Assembly (NCBI RefSeq): GCF_000002425.4
Contig: NC_037271.1
Coordinates: forward strand, 6,981,994 to 7,045,993
Origin: Physcomitrium patens
Taxonomy: Eukaryota; Streptophyta; Bryopsida; Funariales; Funariaceae
Reading direction: 5' to 3'
DNA: 64,000 bases
The translations under genes were made by a program, and so were the position numbers. Below the pieces are notes generated by a model that was given only the letters and a program-made list of their open reading frames with translations, did not search any database and was not told the origin of the DNA. Of this stretch, positions 12,391 to 22,689 are shown one piece after another (positions within the stretch are counted from its first letter, which is position 1; each line of letters begins with the position of its first letter).

Positions 12391-13198
12391 TACCCATACC
12401 CTGAGTTCATTTCCTTCATTTGTTACATGAGAGTTGTAAACTGGCACTTTGTAGATGAACAAAATAACTAAGAAATCTCTGCTACACCATCTTACTCTTC
12501 GCTTCGGTAGTAACTCTGGTGACACGTTCTTCGCAAAGAAATAGGTTTTCTGTAAGAGTTGTCCTCATAGTATATTGATTGTGAAGTAAGTAGAGGTAGT
12601 TTAATTCACTAGGGAGGTGGAGACCAATGTTTTGCACCCTCCACAAATGGGAAACAGAGTCTGAAACATTATGAGACTCAATCAAGACTCTGTTATAAGT
12701 TGTCTAGTTAGAAGCCGCATGGTACACAACAAAGGCTCCTCCAAAACCACATATATTATTAAATGAAATTTCAAGTGGATCATCAGAGAATATGTCATTA
12801 ATACAATATCAAAAATTGTGTAAATTACTACCTATTACCTAGATCTAGTCATTAACGCATGCGCATGGATCACCTGACCTCTATAACTAGAGCCTTTCAG
12901 CAGCCACGGATATTTGAAGCAGTAATTCAAACTCCTTCATCATGCTCCTAGACATAATCTGTTTCTGCAGGCCGGTGTTGCTAGAAAAAGAGCCAAAAGT
13001 ACAGGCTTTGAGTTAACTTGCACTGTCATTTATCTATTTCAGTGTTGAACCCTAATTGAGTCCAAAATATACCAATTAATTGGTATTTGCTACCACCAAT
13101 CGATTAGCTACAGTGCAGCTTATCCACCCGCACACGCAATAACTATTAAACTGGAATTGCATACACCTATGTTACGATCAGTTTAGAGACAACGAAAA
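12391..13198. other. Probable 3' flank/UTR of the MEA1-like gene
   Basis: This moderately AT-rich stretch lies immediately 3' of the MEA1-like stop on the minus strand. No exon continuing that gene was found and no polyadenylation site stands out. An inverted ATTAATTGGTATTTGC...ACCAATCGATTAG-like feature is visible near 13,070-13,110. Confidence 0.4.
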
Positions 13199-14395
13199 TT
13201 ACGAAACCGGGTTGCGAGCATCACCAGGTGTTGATGACTGACGTTCATTTCCCCCGCTTTGCAAAACCCTGCTCATCCACTCCTGCTCTGGAATGGAGCC
13301 AGCCCACTCAGGTCGAAAGTTTAATGTGATACTCCGCATGGCATTTCTGATTGTTTGACATTGCTCAGCAGGCAGAGGAGCCGCCCTTCGAGCTCGATCA
13401 GCTTCCTCGGCTTCGCGGATAGCTCTCTCAGCTTCAAATCTCTGTCTTGCTTCCTCTTCTTCCTCCTCTGAATCTACACCATCTAAGTCTAACACAGGGG
13501 CACCACTACTCGCATTCAGGTTTAGAAACTCGAGGCCTTGAATGTTGCCGTACACAGTTACTTCAACTCCATTGATGTTTACCACTGTCCCTTGAGATCT
13601 CGGTCTCGCTGTTTCCAAAGTTCCATTGCTTCCAGGGTTGTGTTCAGGTTGTTCATTAGAGACTGCATTCGCTGCAGAAACGTACCCAATACCATCGTCA
13701 TGTGGACCGGTTGGGGCCTCAGACAGATGTACGTAGCCATGGCCATTTGCATAGCCGTTGGCTGTCACCTCATCCTCCTCTAAATCTGTGGCGTCAGATG
13801 CACAACCCCAATCAAGATGAAAAGAAATTAAGCAAAAACAACCACAAATGTGCAAAAGAACAGATAAAATGGAATACACAATTGGTGTAAATTACCACAC
13901 TCTCACTCGATCCAAAATCATAGGGATATGGACGAAGCTATTTCAGCCCCTGATCCTCAAAAGTGACACATATCCTAACAAAATCAAAACAAGTAAATGA
14001 ACGATGAACAATATCTAGCACTCGCCAGATGCGAAAAAAAACTCAAAACTCAAAACCAATCAGAAACATTCCCGACGACGACGTCTTCGGTCCTCACATG
14101 CATATCCAGAAAAAGACAACCCGGCCTGAATAGAGAGAGAAAAACGAAACATTGCGGCATCAGAGTGGTGAACCCAAGTCCGTGGTGCAAGAGAACCTCA
14201 AACCTCACCCATCAAACCACATTGGCCTAAACAAAAACGATCAAAAACCACCAAAATCCAAGCCTCTCATGAAATCCAGAGACACCCAAATGAGAAACCC
14301 AAAAGATCTATCACACACCTTCGTCAAACTCCACAAGGCAAAGTGACGACCTCAAATGTGATGTTCAGAAACAGACCTGCAGAAGGAGGAGCCAT
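13199..14395 (-). CDS. MEA1 (male-enhanced antigen 1)-like protein, two exons
   Basis: The model has exon 1 at 14,395-14,377 (19 coding nt, MAPPSA plus one base) and exon 2 at 13,785-13,199. The donor is CAG/GTCTGT and the acceptor CCACAG/AT; joining gives 201 codons and a stop. Residues 23-28 (GYVHLS) resemble the conserved Tyr/Leu block near the MEA1 N-terminus. Residues 108-140 are acidic, then Glu/Arg-rich and probably helical. The C-terminus has the family pattern: an alkyl-rich helix (IRNAMRSI, 152-159), then PEWAGSIPEQEW (165-176). There are no membrane segments and no signal peptide. The family is conserved in plants and animals with poorly defined function. Without the upstream exon, exon 2 would read into intron and give a false N-terminus. 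Confidence rests on motif spacing and overall length; it has not been aligned. Confidence 0.72.
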
Positions 14396-15452
14396 AGCTA
14401 TGGGCGAACAATCCTGTCTTCCAACACAAACACGAGGAACACGACGCAAAACAAGACTCAAGTGGCACTCTACAAAGCTTCCTTACACTTTACGTTGCGA
14501 GCTTTGCGATGAGCTGCTCGTAGAGCAACAGGCTCCGAAAGCAAAACCCTAATCTCGCTTGTTCTCAAAACCACCGGTTATGAGCAATGTGTGAAATAAC
14601 AGTGAGTATTGATTATTTTCATAACTCTGTTTTCATTGATTTAGCAAAACTCAAACCATGTTCTTTTTATCTTTCTTGCTTTTGAAACAAATTGGATCGT
14701 GGGTTTTCTTTTTCTTTCCGCTGAAGGGTGGATGAATTCAACCTGTCAAATTATGCCATCGAATTTCATAGAATTGTGCTGCAATGAATACATTTCCTAG
14801 TTCATCATGAAACTACAATTATTGAAATTAAAAAAGTGAAAAAGTGTTATTTCAGTCATAAATTTGATGACATGGCAAATAAATTTACTGTGATACTGTC
14901 TCTTTTTTCTTAAAAGTAGGTAACATAAACTAATAGTTGTAGATTCTGTACTTTAAATTTCAAAGGTAAAAATTGTTTTGTGATTTGTAAGATAAAATAT
15001 AATACTCTAGATATACAATTAATAGAATTGGATATACAAATTTACATAATAAAATATAATTATACTAAATATACAAATGTACAAAATTTGAGCTGATTTA
15101 TATAAAATGATCTCTTTTTTCCAAGGTAATCAAAATGTCCATATTTTCTTTTAATCAGCAATAGATGTTTCATTTCTTTATGTATGGTGCATTGTTTGCA
15201 TTTGTAGTAATAGTTACATCTATATGGCATTAGAATATAAGGAAATTGTTTTCATGATGCTTGATTACTATTGTCTCATCTTATTCTGTATGTGTGATTC
15301 ATCTCAAGTAGGTTATATATCACAGTATCACAAGTCTCTCTCAAGATCCGACAAGTTCACACCTCATTGCCTCATGAACTTTAATATAGAGCTCTCGGAG
15401 TTGGGAGATGCATAGAAATCAAAAACTAGAAGTAAGTAGATGAATATATATA
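14396..15452. other. Upstream region of the MEA1-like gene, then AT-rich spacer
   Basis: Positions 14,396-14,560 are GC-richer and probably hold the 5' UTR and proximal promoter. A TATA box could not be assigned. From about 14,600 onward the DNA is AT-rich with no supported gene. Confidence 0.45.
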
Positions 15453-15842
15453 TATGTGAAAATAATACACATAAATATTTGATGTATAATTTATTATACA
15501 ATGTGATAAGAGCCACATTATCAGATTTTAGTTGGTCACAAAATATGGTTAGATTACTACTTTGAAGTGGTTGTTTAAAAGGACTATTATTGAGGTTGGT
15601 TTTATATTGATAATAGTTTTATATATTTAGAGCCATTTTTATAAAACATTGGTGACTCTTGAAATCATATTTTGTTTCTTTTATTTGGAGTTTAAAACAT
15701 ATATTACATAAATCTTATAAGAAAAAGTATTGGAGAGAGGTTTTGGTAGCGAAAAGAGTAGTTAAGGCATCCTATTGGATGAATGGAGATAGATGATGAA
15801 AATCTCCATTGCTATTGGCCAAAAGGCATATCCAATGGACTT
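15453..15842 (+). repeat. Dispersed repeat family X, right copy, part 1
   Basis: It is the inverted counterpart of 8,657-8,250. The copia element at 15,843 interrupts it after GGACTT, and it resumes at 21,306. The two arms align well by eye over about 400 bp, including the matching GGATGAATGGAGATAGATG block. Confidence 0.8.
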
Positions 15843-16081
15843 TGTTGAGAGCATTAAATGTAACTAGTGCTCTCCATGCTATTTACTATAATCTACAATA
15901 TTTATTGTAGCTACAGTGTTTGGAATGTAGTAGGAAGACACTCTTTATCTTCTTCCCTTCTCTTTGTATAAAGGATCTAACCCTATCAATAAACTTATTT
16001 CATGTATTTGTGTGTGTTTACATATGTATGCATATTACTTCTAGCTACTATTATCTCTCTTTTTCTAAAATATTCTCAACA
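15843..16081 (+). repeat. 5' LTR of the copia element
   Basis: It is 239 bp with TG...CA ends and pairs with 21,062-21,300. It contains a CTTTGTATAAAGGATC segment that could serve as a TATA region. The downstream sequence CGTTATTAGCACGATTT is where a primer site would be; I could not assign a tRNA. Confidence 0.93.
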
Positions 16082-16159
16082 CGTTATTAGCACGATTTCT
16101 TTTATACTCTAGTCTTAGTTCTTAGTTCTTAAAAACTTATGTTCATTTTTTCTTTCTTT

Positions 16160-16465
16160 TTCTCATAATTTTTTTTTTTCCTTCTTGTGCTACTACTGCT
16201 ATTGTTTTTATTGCTACTGTTATTGCTATTGTGTTGCTGCTGTTGTTTTTGATGCTGTTACTGCCAGTAACTATCATTGACTATTGCCGACTGTTGTCGG
16301 TCAATGTTATTTGTTGCTAACTATCGCTGACTACCGCAAATCAATATTGTTTGCCGTTGACTGTCAACTACCGCCATTGACATTGTTTTCCATTGATTGT
16401 CATTGACTCTCGTTGACTGCCATTGACTATCACTAACTACTACTGACTGCCACTGTCGTATTGCG
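16160..16465 (+). repeat. Degenerate short tandem repeats in the copia leader
   Basis: Positions 16,180-16,260 are built from TTGCTACTG-like units. Positions 16,270-16,457 consist of many imperfect copies of ATTGACTGCC/ATTGACTATC. The base composition differs strongly from the surroundings. Function, if any, is unknown. Confidence 0.75.
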
Positions 16466-16466
16466 T

Positions 16467-17714
16467 AGTTTTCTAGCTGGGAATACACTGGATACTTAGT
16501 TGTAGAAAGTTTAGTTTTAACTTATTGGCCAAGCTCTAATTAGTTATTTAATCTTAAAAATAGAAGATAAATAAATACTACAATATCAAAAAGATATTGT
16601 ATTAATAAATCCTTCTATATTTAAGAAGGTTTGTATATAAAGCTTTCTAAAATGTCTAGAAATTTTCTAACATTCTTGGCTATACCAAATCATAGCTAAC
16701 CATTTGCTAGTAGATTAGGTTTTCAATAACTTCAAAGGAAATCCACAATCTCCTCTCAAAAACTCATCTTTATACAAAAATTCAATCATAGCTCCATATA
16801 TCCATCTTCAACATATATATAAAGTCTTGGCTTCCAAAATACTTCTTTATTTTATATAAAATGCTCAAGTTATAACAAAATCCCTTCAAAATATAATATT
16901 TCCGCAAAAGATTTCTTCTTTTCGAATTTTAGAAATTCATATTTCTTGATCTAATCGTTTAGATTTTTCCAACTTCACAAATATTATAGAATTTATTCTT
17001 AAGCTTTACCTTACAAAAATTCAATTACAAATTCATTACCGAACATCTGGCATCTTAAAAATCCTAGCAAGTGCTCTTAAACCCTAATTTACAAGCACCT
17101 AAGTACTATTTTCTTCATATCTCACAAATCTAAAATCCAAATGCCACAAAACTTATATTTAAAGTTTGATTACATGAAATTACACATTCTTGGAAATTTT
17201 TAGGCAAAATCTTGTTTAATTGCATAAGATAAAGTTCAAAATACAACCACTAGCAATTCCAGTCACTTACTACTCTTAGATTTGCAAATTTTGACTTCAA
17301 CCTCCAATATCTCCTTCACTTAAACTTGAAATCCATCAAACAATATTCCAAAAGTATAGATGAAAAGTGCTCTCTTTAATCCTAATCATCGATTCTTTGT
17401 TGCTTTTTGTATACATGCATTATATCCAAACGAGTGATAGTAGGTACAAAATCAACATCCTAACTTTGAGCGTCCATATGTCTTTTATATAAATTCCAAA
17501 TCAAACAAAATTTATACCAAAACCATAGCCAAAAACCTAAACTTGGTGATCCTAGCCTCCAAAGTTTGAATGCCTCTAAATCTCCAAATTTTCCAAATTT
17601 AAATGCTTTCAACAATGAAATATATTGTATTGTCTCACAACTACAATTATGTCGATAAAGCATCTCTAAAGAAGAAATGATTGAAAAAACTCTCTCTACA
17701 TTTCCTCCTACATC
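16467..17714 (+). repeat. Dispersed repeat family X, third copy, inside the copia element
   Basis: This 1.25-kb insertion is flanked by the 8-bp direct repeat TATTGCGT (16,459-16,466 and 17,715-17,722), the form expected of a target duplication. Most of its length aligns with the left copy in direct orientation and with the right copy in inverse. The last ~140 bp do not align clearly. No terminal inverted repeats and no ORF are evident. An 8-bp duplication would fit a hAT-like non-autonomous DNA element, but that is only an inference. Confidence 0.65.
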
Positions 17715-17769
17715 TATTGCGTTTACACAATAATATACAAATATGAAATTTTAGAGACAACCTGATCTC

Positions 17770-20700
17770 ATATCCTATCTATTTGTTGCGGAGAAACTAA
17801 ACAAGCTACTCTTACGTAATACAGAAACTCGTCCTATTGTAATGCAATGTTTATATTATTTCAAAAGATAATTTTATATATAATTGGACATAATTTAAGA
17901 CGTATAAATGCAAATTCTTTGAAATTATATCGTGCATGTGTGTAAGGCAAGATAATTGTTCGGCCATGAATTTGAAAACTCCTACAAGAATTACCACCAA
18001 TGCTTGAAAGGTCGCATGGTGATATTTGTAATCCTATTAATCCAATATCTTGACCATTTCATTATTTTTTGGTCTTTGTTGATGCGTCAAGCAAAAAATC
18101 ACATATTTTATTATTATCATCTTGAAACATAGTATTTGCTAATCTTATATCTATGCTTATTTATTTTCAAGCACATTTTTCTAATTATCCTATCAAATCA
18201 TTACATATGGATAATGTAAAAGAATTTGCATCAAAATCCTTTGAAAACTATTATACTGCAACAGGGATTGAATTGACATATTGTGTTCTATATGAATATG
18301 CTCAAAATGAACTTGCAAGGTCATTTATAAAGCATATACAACTCATTATCTCGCCACTCTTTCTTCATGCAAATTTACTTGTATCTATGTGCAGTCATAG
18401 AGTTTTGCATGTTGCAACATTAATATGCCTCTATCCTTCTTCTCTTGAAATTATTACACCACAAGAGCTTATTTCAAGTCGTGGTCCAAATATATCTCAC
18501 CTATAGATATTTGGTTTTCATACTTGATTTCTAATACAAGAATCTCAATGGCATACCATTTGAGCTCATCAACGAGAAGGCACATATGCTGGTTTTGATT
18601 CACTAAGTATTATTTATATAGTTGATCCATCAACTAGCACATTATTACATGCACATTTTTAAAATTGTTGTTTTGAAGAGAACATATTTCCATCTCTTCA
18701 AAGAGGAATATTTAATCAAAAAAAAAAATATAGTACTTGCATTTGGAGCACTAGAAACATTTACAATGAATCTAAATCCTAGAACATCTTTGGTTGAAAG
18801 TGAAGTTGCCAAGATTTTGTATCTAAAATGGATTGTAAATGAAACATATGATGGCTTCAATGATGAATCTATAATTATAAAGATTCCAATTAATGAGGCT
18901 CAAAATAAACCTGCTTAAATTGTAATACCACTAACAAATATACATTAAGTTAAAACATTAGCAATTAAAAGGACTGATAGACTGGATAAGCAACCACAAA
19001 AGAAGAAAGCTATAATATGTAGTGATTTTGGTATTGTTTTTGTGGAAGTTTCTACTAAACCTATAGAACCATAAATTAATGAAAATATGTCTATGCACAT
19101 TATACGTTCTTTTCATGTTGTAGAAAATTTTGAAATTATGATGAATAAAACCAAGTTGAGTACAAAATTATCTATTCTATATTGTGCTAGAAATGACCTT
19201 TCGGATAGACCATCTATTATAATAGATGAATAATTTACATTTATGATGGCAAAAGATTTTTCTTACAAGAAAGAAGATCTTGAACCTCAAACCATTCAAG
19301 AAGCAATACATCGCTCTGAGTGGTTAAAATAGAAAACTACCATCGAAGAGGAGTATGTTTCTTTGCATAAGAAAAAAGTCTTTGGTCCAATTATAGATAC
19401 TCTTATTTCTCTCCTTGTGGGATATAAGATGGTATTAATATGTAAGCGAGATACTAAAGGTTAAATAATCCACTATAAAGCTCGTCTTGTTGTTCAAGGA
19501 TTTATCCAATGATTTGGCATTGAACATGAATCTACATATTTTCTAGTCATGGATTCAATTATATTTCGATATATTATTGGAATGACAATTCATGCCACCC
19601 TTAAAATACATCTCATGGATGTAGTAACTATGTATTTGTATGGTTTACTTGATGCAAATATTTACGTGAAAGTTCTACTTAGTTTGGAAACAGAAACTTC
19701 AAATGCACTTACTCTAGGATGATATCATGGTATTAAATTAGATAAGGCCTTGTATAGTCTAAAACAATCTAGATGCATGTGGTATCAACATCTCTGAGAT
19801 TATTTAATTATAAATAAGTTTGTAAGTCATCCATTAATCCCTTGTTTCTTTATCAAACGAGATAAAACTGATTTTGTGATCATTTTTGTATATGTTGATG
19901 ATTTTAATCTAGTAGGCACTAGATCTGCATGTGTTGCATCTACTAACCTACTTATATATGAATTTGAAATGAAAATACTACAAAAAATAATTTTTTGCAT
20001 TGATCTTTAGATTATGTAACTCACAAATGGTAGCATTTTTTTCTACCAACTAACGTATATTAGACAAAACTTATGGAGATTCAATATAATTGATGCTTAT
20101 TTATTTTCCATACTAATGATTGGATGTGGTTGTAATAATCATGATCTATATTGTTTGCATGAGGAAGAGGAGGAAATAATAGGAAAATAATATCTATACT
20201 TTGTAGCAATTGCAGCACTTTTATATTTAGCCACATCTATCAAATCAGATATTATATTTGTAATTAGTATTCTTATATGATACAGTGCACGTCCAATACT
20301 ACAACATTGGAATGGTATTAAACATTTATTACGTTATTTAAAAAGTACTAAAGGTTTGAGATTATACTACACAGAATTTGCAGATCCAAAATTGATCGGA
20401 TATTCTAATACAAGAGATAAATCTGATATTGCAATAGCTGAATTTCAAACAGGCTATGTATTCTTAAGACATGGAGCTGCGATATCATGGAAATCAATGA
20501 AACAAATATAACTGCAACTTCATCTAACCATGCATAAATTATTACCTTACATGAGGCATCTCAAGAATATATTTGGTTGCGATCAATTGATAAACTCATT
20601 CAAACAACTTGTGGATTTTTATATGATGATTCTCCGACTATCTTGTATAAAAATAATAGCACTTATATTACACAAATGCGAATTGGTTTCATTAAAGGAG

Positions 20701-20860
20701 ACAAGACAAAGCATACTGATCTAAAGTATTTTAGTTATATCCATGACTTGGTTACTGATCAAGTACTTAAGATCAAGAAAATTGAATCTTCAAATAACCT
20801 TGCTGATCTCATCACCAAAGCTCTCCCTTTTTGCAACTATCACTAACTTACTTATGGCAT
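17770..20860 (+). pseudogene. Copia pol remnants: gag/PR trace, integrase, RT, RNase H
   Basis: A short trace around 17,790-17,830 (AEKLNKLLLRNTETRP) matches the junction upstream of copia integrases. Integrase spans about 18,000-18,560: VDASSKKSH, LHMDNVKEFASKSF with a catalytic Asp, and YAQNELA with the Glu region. RT spans about 19,250-20,250, with ARLVVQGF and YVDD at 19,891-19,902. RNase H spans about 20,290-20,860, ending NNLADLITKALP. Multiple stops and frame changes show it is dead. The integrase-first order identifies Ty1/copia. Confidence 0.88.
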
Positions 20861-21061
20861 TGGCATGCAAAGACTTGCTTCTCTTAAGCAAGAAAGTTAA
20901 TGAATTCTTGAGATAATGTTATAAACTTTTTCTTTTATCTATGGTTTTGTCTTTAAATATAATAAGGTTTTAATGAGGCGGTAGTTATTGATCTTAAAAG
21001 ATTATAGAATAGTATAGATCATAATTCTATGCATACAAATATAATGACGAGTGATGAAGAG

Positions 21062-21300
21062 TGTTGAGAGTATTAAATATAGTTGACACTCTCCATACTA
21101 TTTATTATAGTCTATAATATTTATTATAGCTACAATATTTGGAATATAGTGGAGAAACATTGTTTATCTTCTTTCCTTCTCTTTGTATAATAGATCTAAT
21201 CCTATGAATAAACTTACTTTGTGTGTATGTATAAGTTTACATATATATGGATATTACTTCTAACTACTAATATCTCTCTTTTTCTAAAATATTCTCAACA
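21062..21300 (+). repeat. 3' LTR of the copia element
   Basis: It is 239 bp and matches 15,843-16,081 with scattered substitutions. It is preceded by a purine-rich GACGAGTGATGAAGAG segment that could be the polypurine tract and followed by the target duplication GACTT. Confidence 0.93.
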
Positions 21301-21305
21301 GACTT

Positions 21306-21539
21306 CAAGGAAGTTGTTCGATGCCTTATTAAAGATTAGGATTATTTTTTTAAGTTTATTCGAACTTAAGAGGCTAGGATCAAAGAATTTAGATTTTTGG
21401 CTATGGTTTTGGAACAATTTTTGAGTGATTTGGAGTTTTTATAAGAAAGATATAGGCATTCAAAATTAGGGTGTGGATTTTGTACCTATTGTCATCCTTT
21501 TGGACATAATGCACATGTTTCGAAATCAATGACGGCTTG
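21306..21539 (+). repeat. Dispersed repeat family X, right copy, part 2
   Basis: It continues 15,842 across the copia insertion. The reverse complement matches 8,250-8,030, including the TTTTTGGCTATGGTTTTGGAA block. E2 interrupts it at 21,540 and it resumes at 27,932. Confidence 0.8.
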
Positions 21540-22100
21540 TATCAAGGACAAGAACTCAATAAAAAAACAATCCAAAAAAGTGAGCCTTCACTCAAAGAAA
21601 GATAACAAAATATAAATAAATAAGTATGTATATTGAAAGAGAAACTAGAATGGCTATTGCCAAAAGACAAGAAAATTAGAGACCCTTGAAACTAGACTAG
21701 AAGCAAGAAAGGAGATGACAAGAGTGAAGAAGGCTTCACTCTTGTCTCTATATATACTATCTAACTAGAGGATATATGGCGATGTTTTATAGGACCTCCA
21801 ATATATGTTGACTTTGTAGGACACATGCCTTGACTTATAAGACAAGTTTTTCTTTGTGTGGGCCACATAGTTAGCTTGATCTTCAAACTAACAATATGTG
21901 TGGCACATGGCCAACTTGTTGACCACGTTTTTAATCCAAAAAGTCAATTAAAGACACTTATGAAGTTAAAGCAGCATCTATGAAGCTTCTAGGAAGCTTC
22001 CATATAAAATACTATAGAATTTATTTACTTTTACATACTTTTACTTACTTCTACCTATTTGTATATGTAATTACTAGCTTATATGAGTATGTCCATGACA
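21540..22100 (-). repeat. 3' LTR of E2
   Basis: It is 561 bp. In minus orientation it begins TGTCATGGACATACTC next to a GAAGGGGGGA polypurine tract. The hairpin after the TATA-like box is at 21,717-21,746. Confidence 0.9.
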
Positions 22101-22109
22101 TTATCCCCC

Positions 22110-22564
22110 CTTCTAGGGACGAGTTCCACGAGGAGCGATCATCATATGTTGAGGAAATCTATGATGCGACAAATTGTATTCGCCACACACTCTGATCTTT
22201 GTTTTCTTCAAAGATGATTGATAAGGCCTCTCATCCATCGGTAGTGTCTCATACTAGGGCGGAAAGACCATCCAATTATTTGATCATTGTTGAGGCCTTC
22301 ATAACTTCTTTTGAATAGAACATTTGAAATACCATCAAGAGTTGTTCCTACTTCTAGCAAAATCACCCAACATCGGGAATCCCTTCCCAAATCGTGATAT
22401 CAAACGCATTGTATCTTGCCATCTATTCGAGGAAGAACATGTCGTTCTTGAAGATCTTCATCTTGATTGCGTCGTCTTGAAGGTTGTGACAATCATAATG
22501 TCTCATCCAATAGATCAGCAAATGAAGGTTCTTGAGTCGAATCCACTGGTTGTTGGTTCTCCAT
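22110..22564 (-). pseudogene. E2 accessory ORF2
   Basis: It starts at ATG 22,564 (MENQQPVDSTQEPSFADLLDE), about 115 nt after the pol stop. A TGA interrupts it early, followed by LSQPSRRRNQDEDLQERHV and, further on, RDSRCWVILLEVGTT and MRHYRWMRGLINHL. It is the best preserved start region among the four copies. The product is hydrophilic and I do not recognise it. It lies between the chromodomain and the polypurine tract. Confidence 0.6.
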
Positions 22565-22689
22565 CTCTTGAACGTCACAACTACAAAGAAGCTACGAACA
22601 AGGATTGAAAGTAGAATGTTAACTTGCCTAGATGTTGTTTCTTTTATAAAAAAGGTTTTCATCTTGATTTTGATGGATGTCGTCGATGA

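Larger units (their letters stand above)
15843..21300 (+). mobile_element. Ty1/copia retrotransposon with 239-bp LTRs and perfect TSD
   Basis: LTRs at 15,843-16,081 and 21,062-21,300 both start TGTTGAGAG and end TTCTCAACA. The perfect 5-bp target duplication GACTT lies at 15,838-15,842 and 21,301-21,305. Inside are a repeat-rich leader, an inserted family X copy (16,467-17,714), then decayed coding DNA in copia order: integrase before reverse transcriptase and RNase H. Most of gag and the protease is missing. It inserted into the right family X copy, so that copy is older. Confidence 0.95.

Noticed and set aside
13538-13890. Plus-strand ORFs of 62-81 codons
   Set aside because: They are antisense shadows of the MEA1-like exon 2, which has the family motifs.
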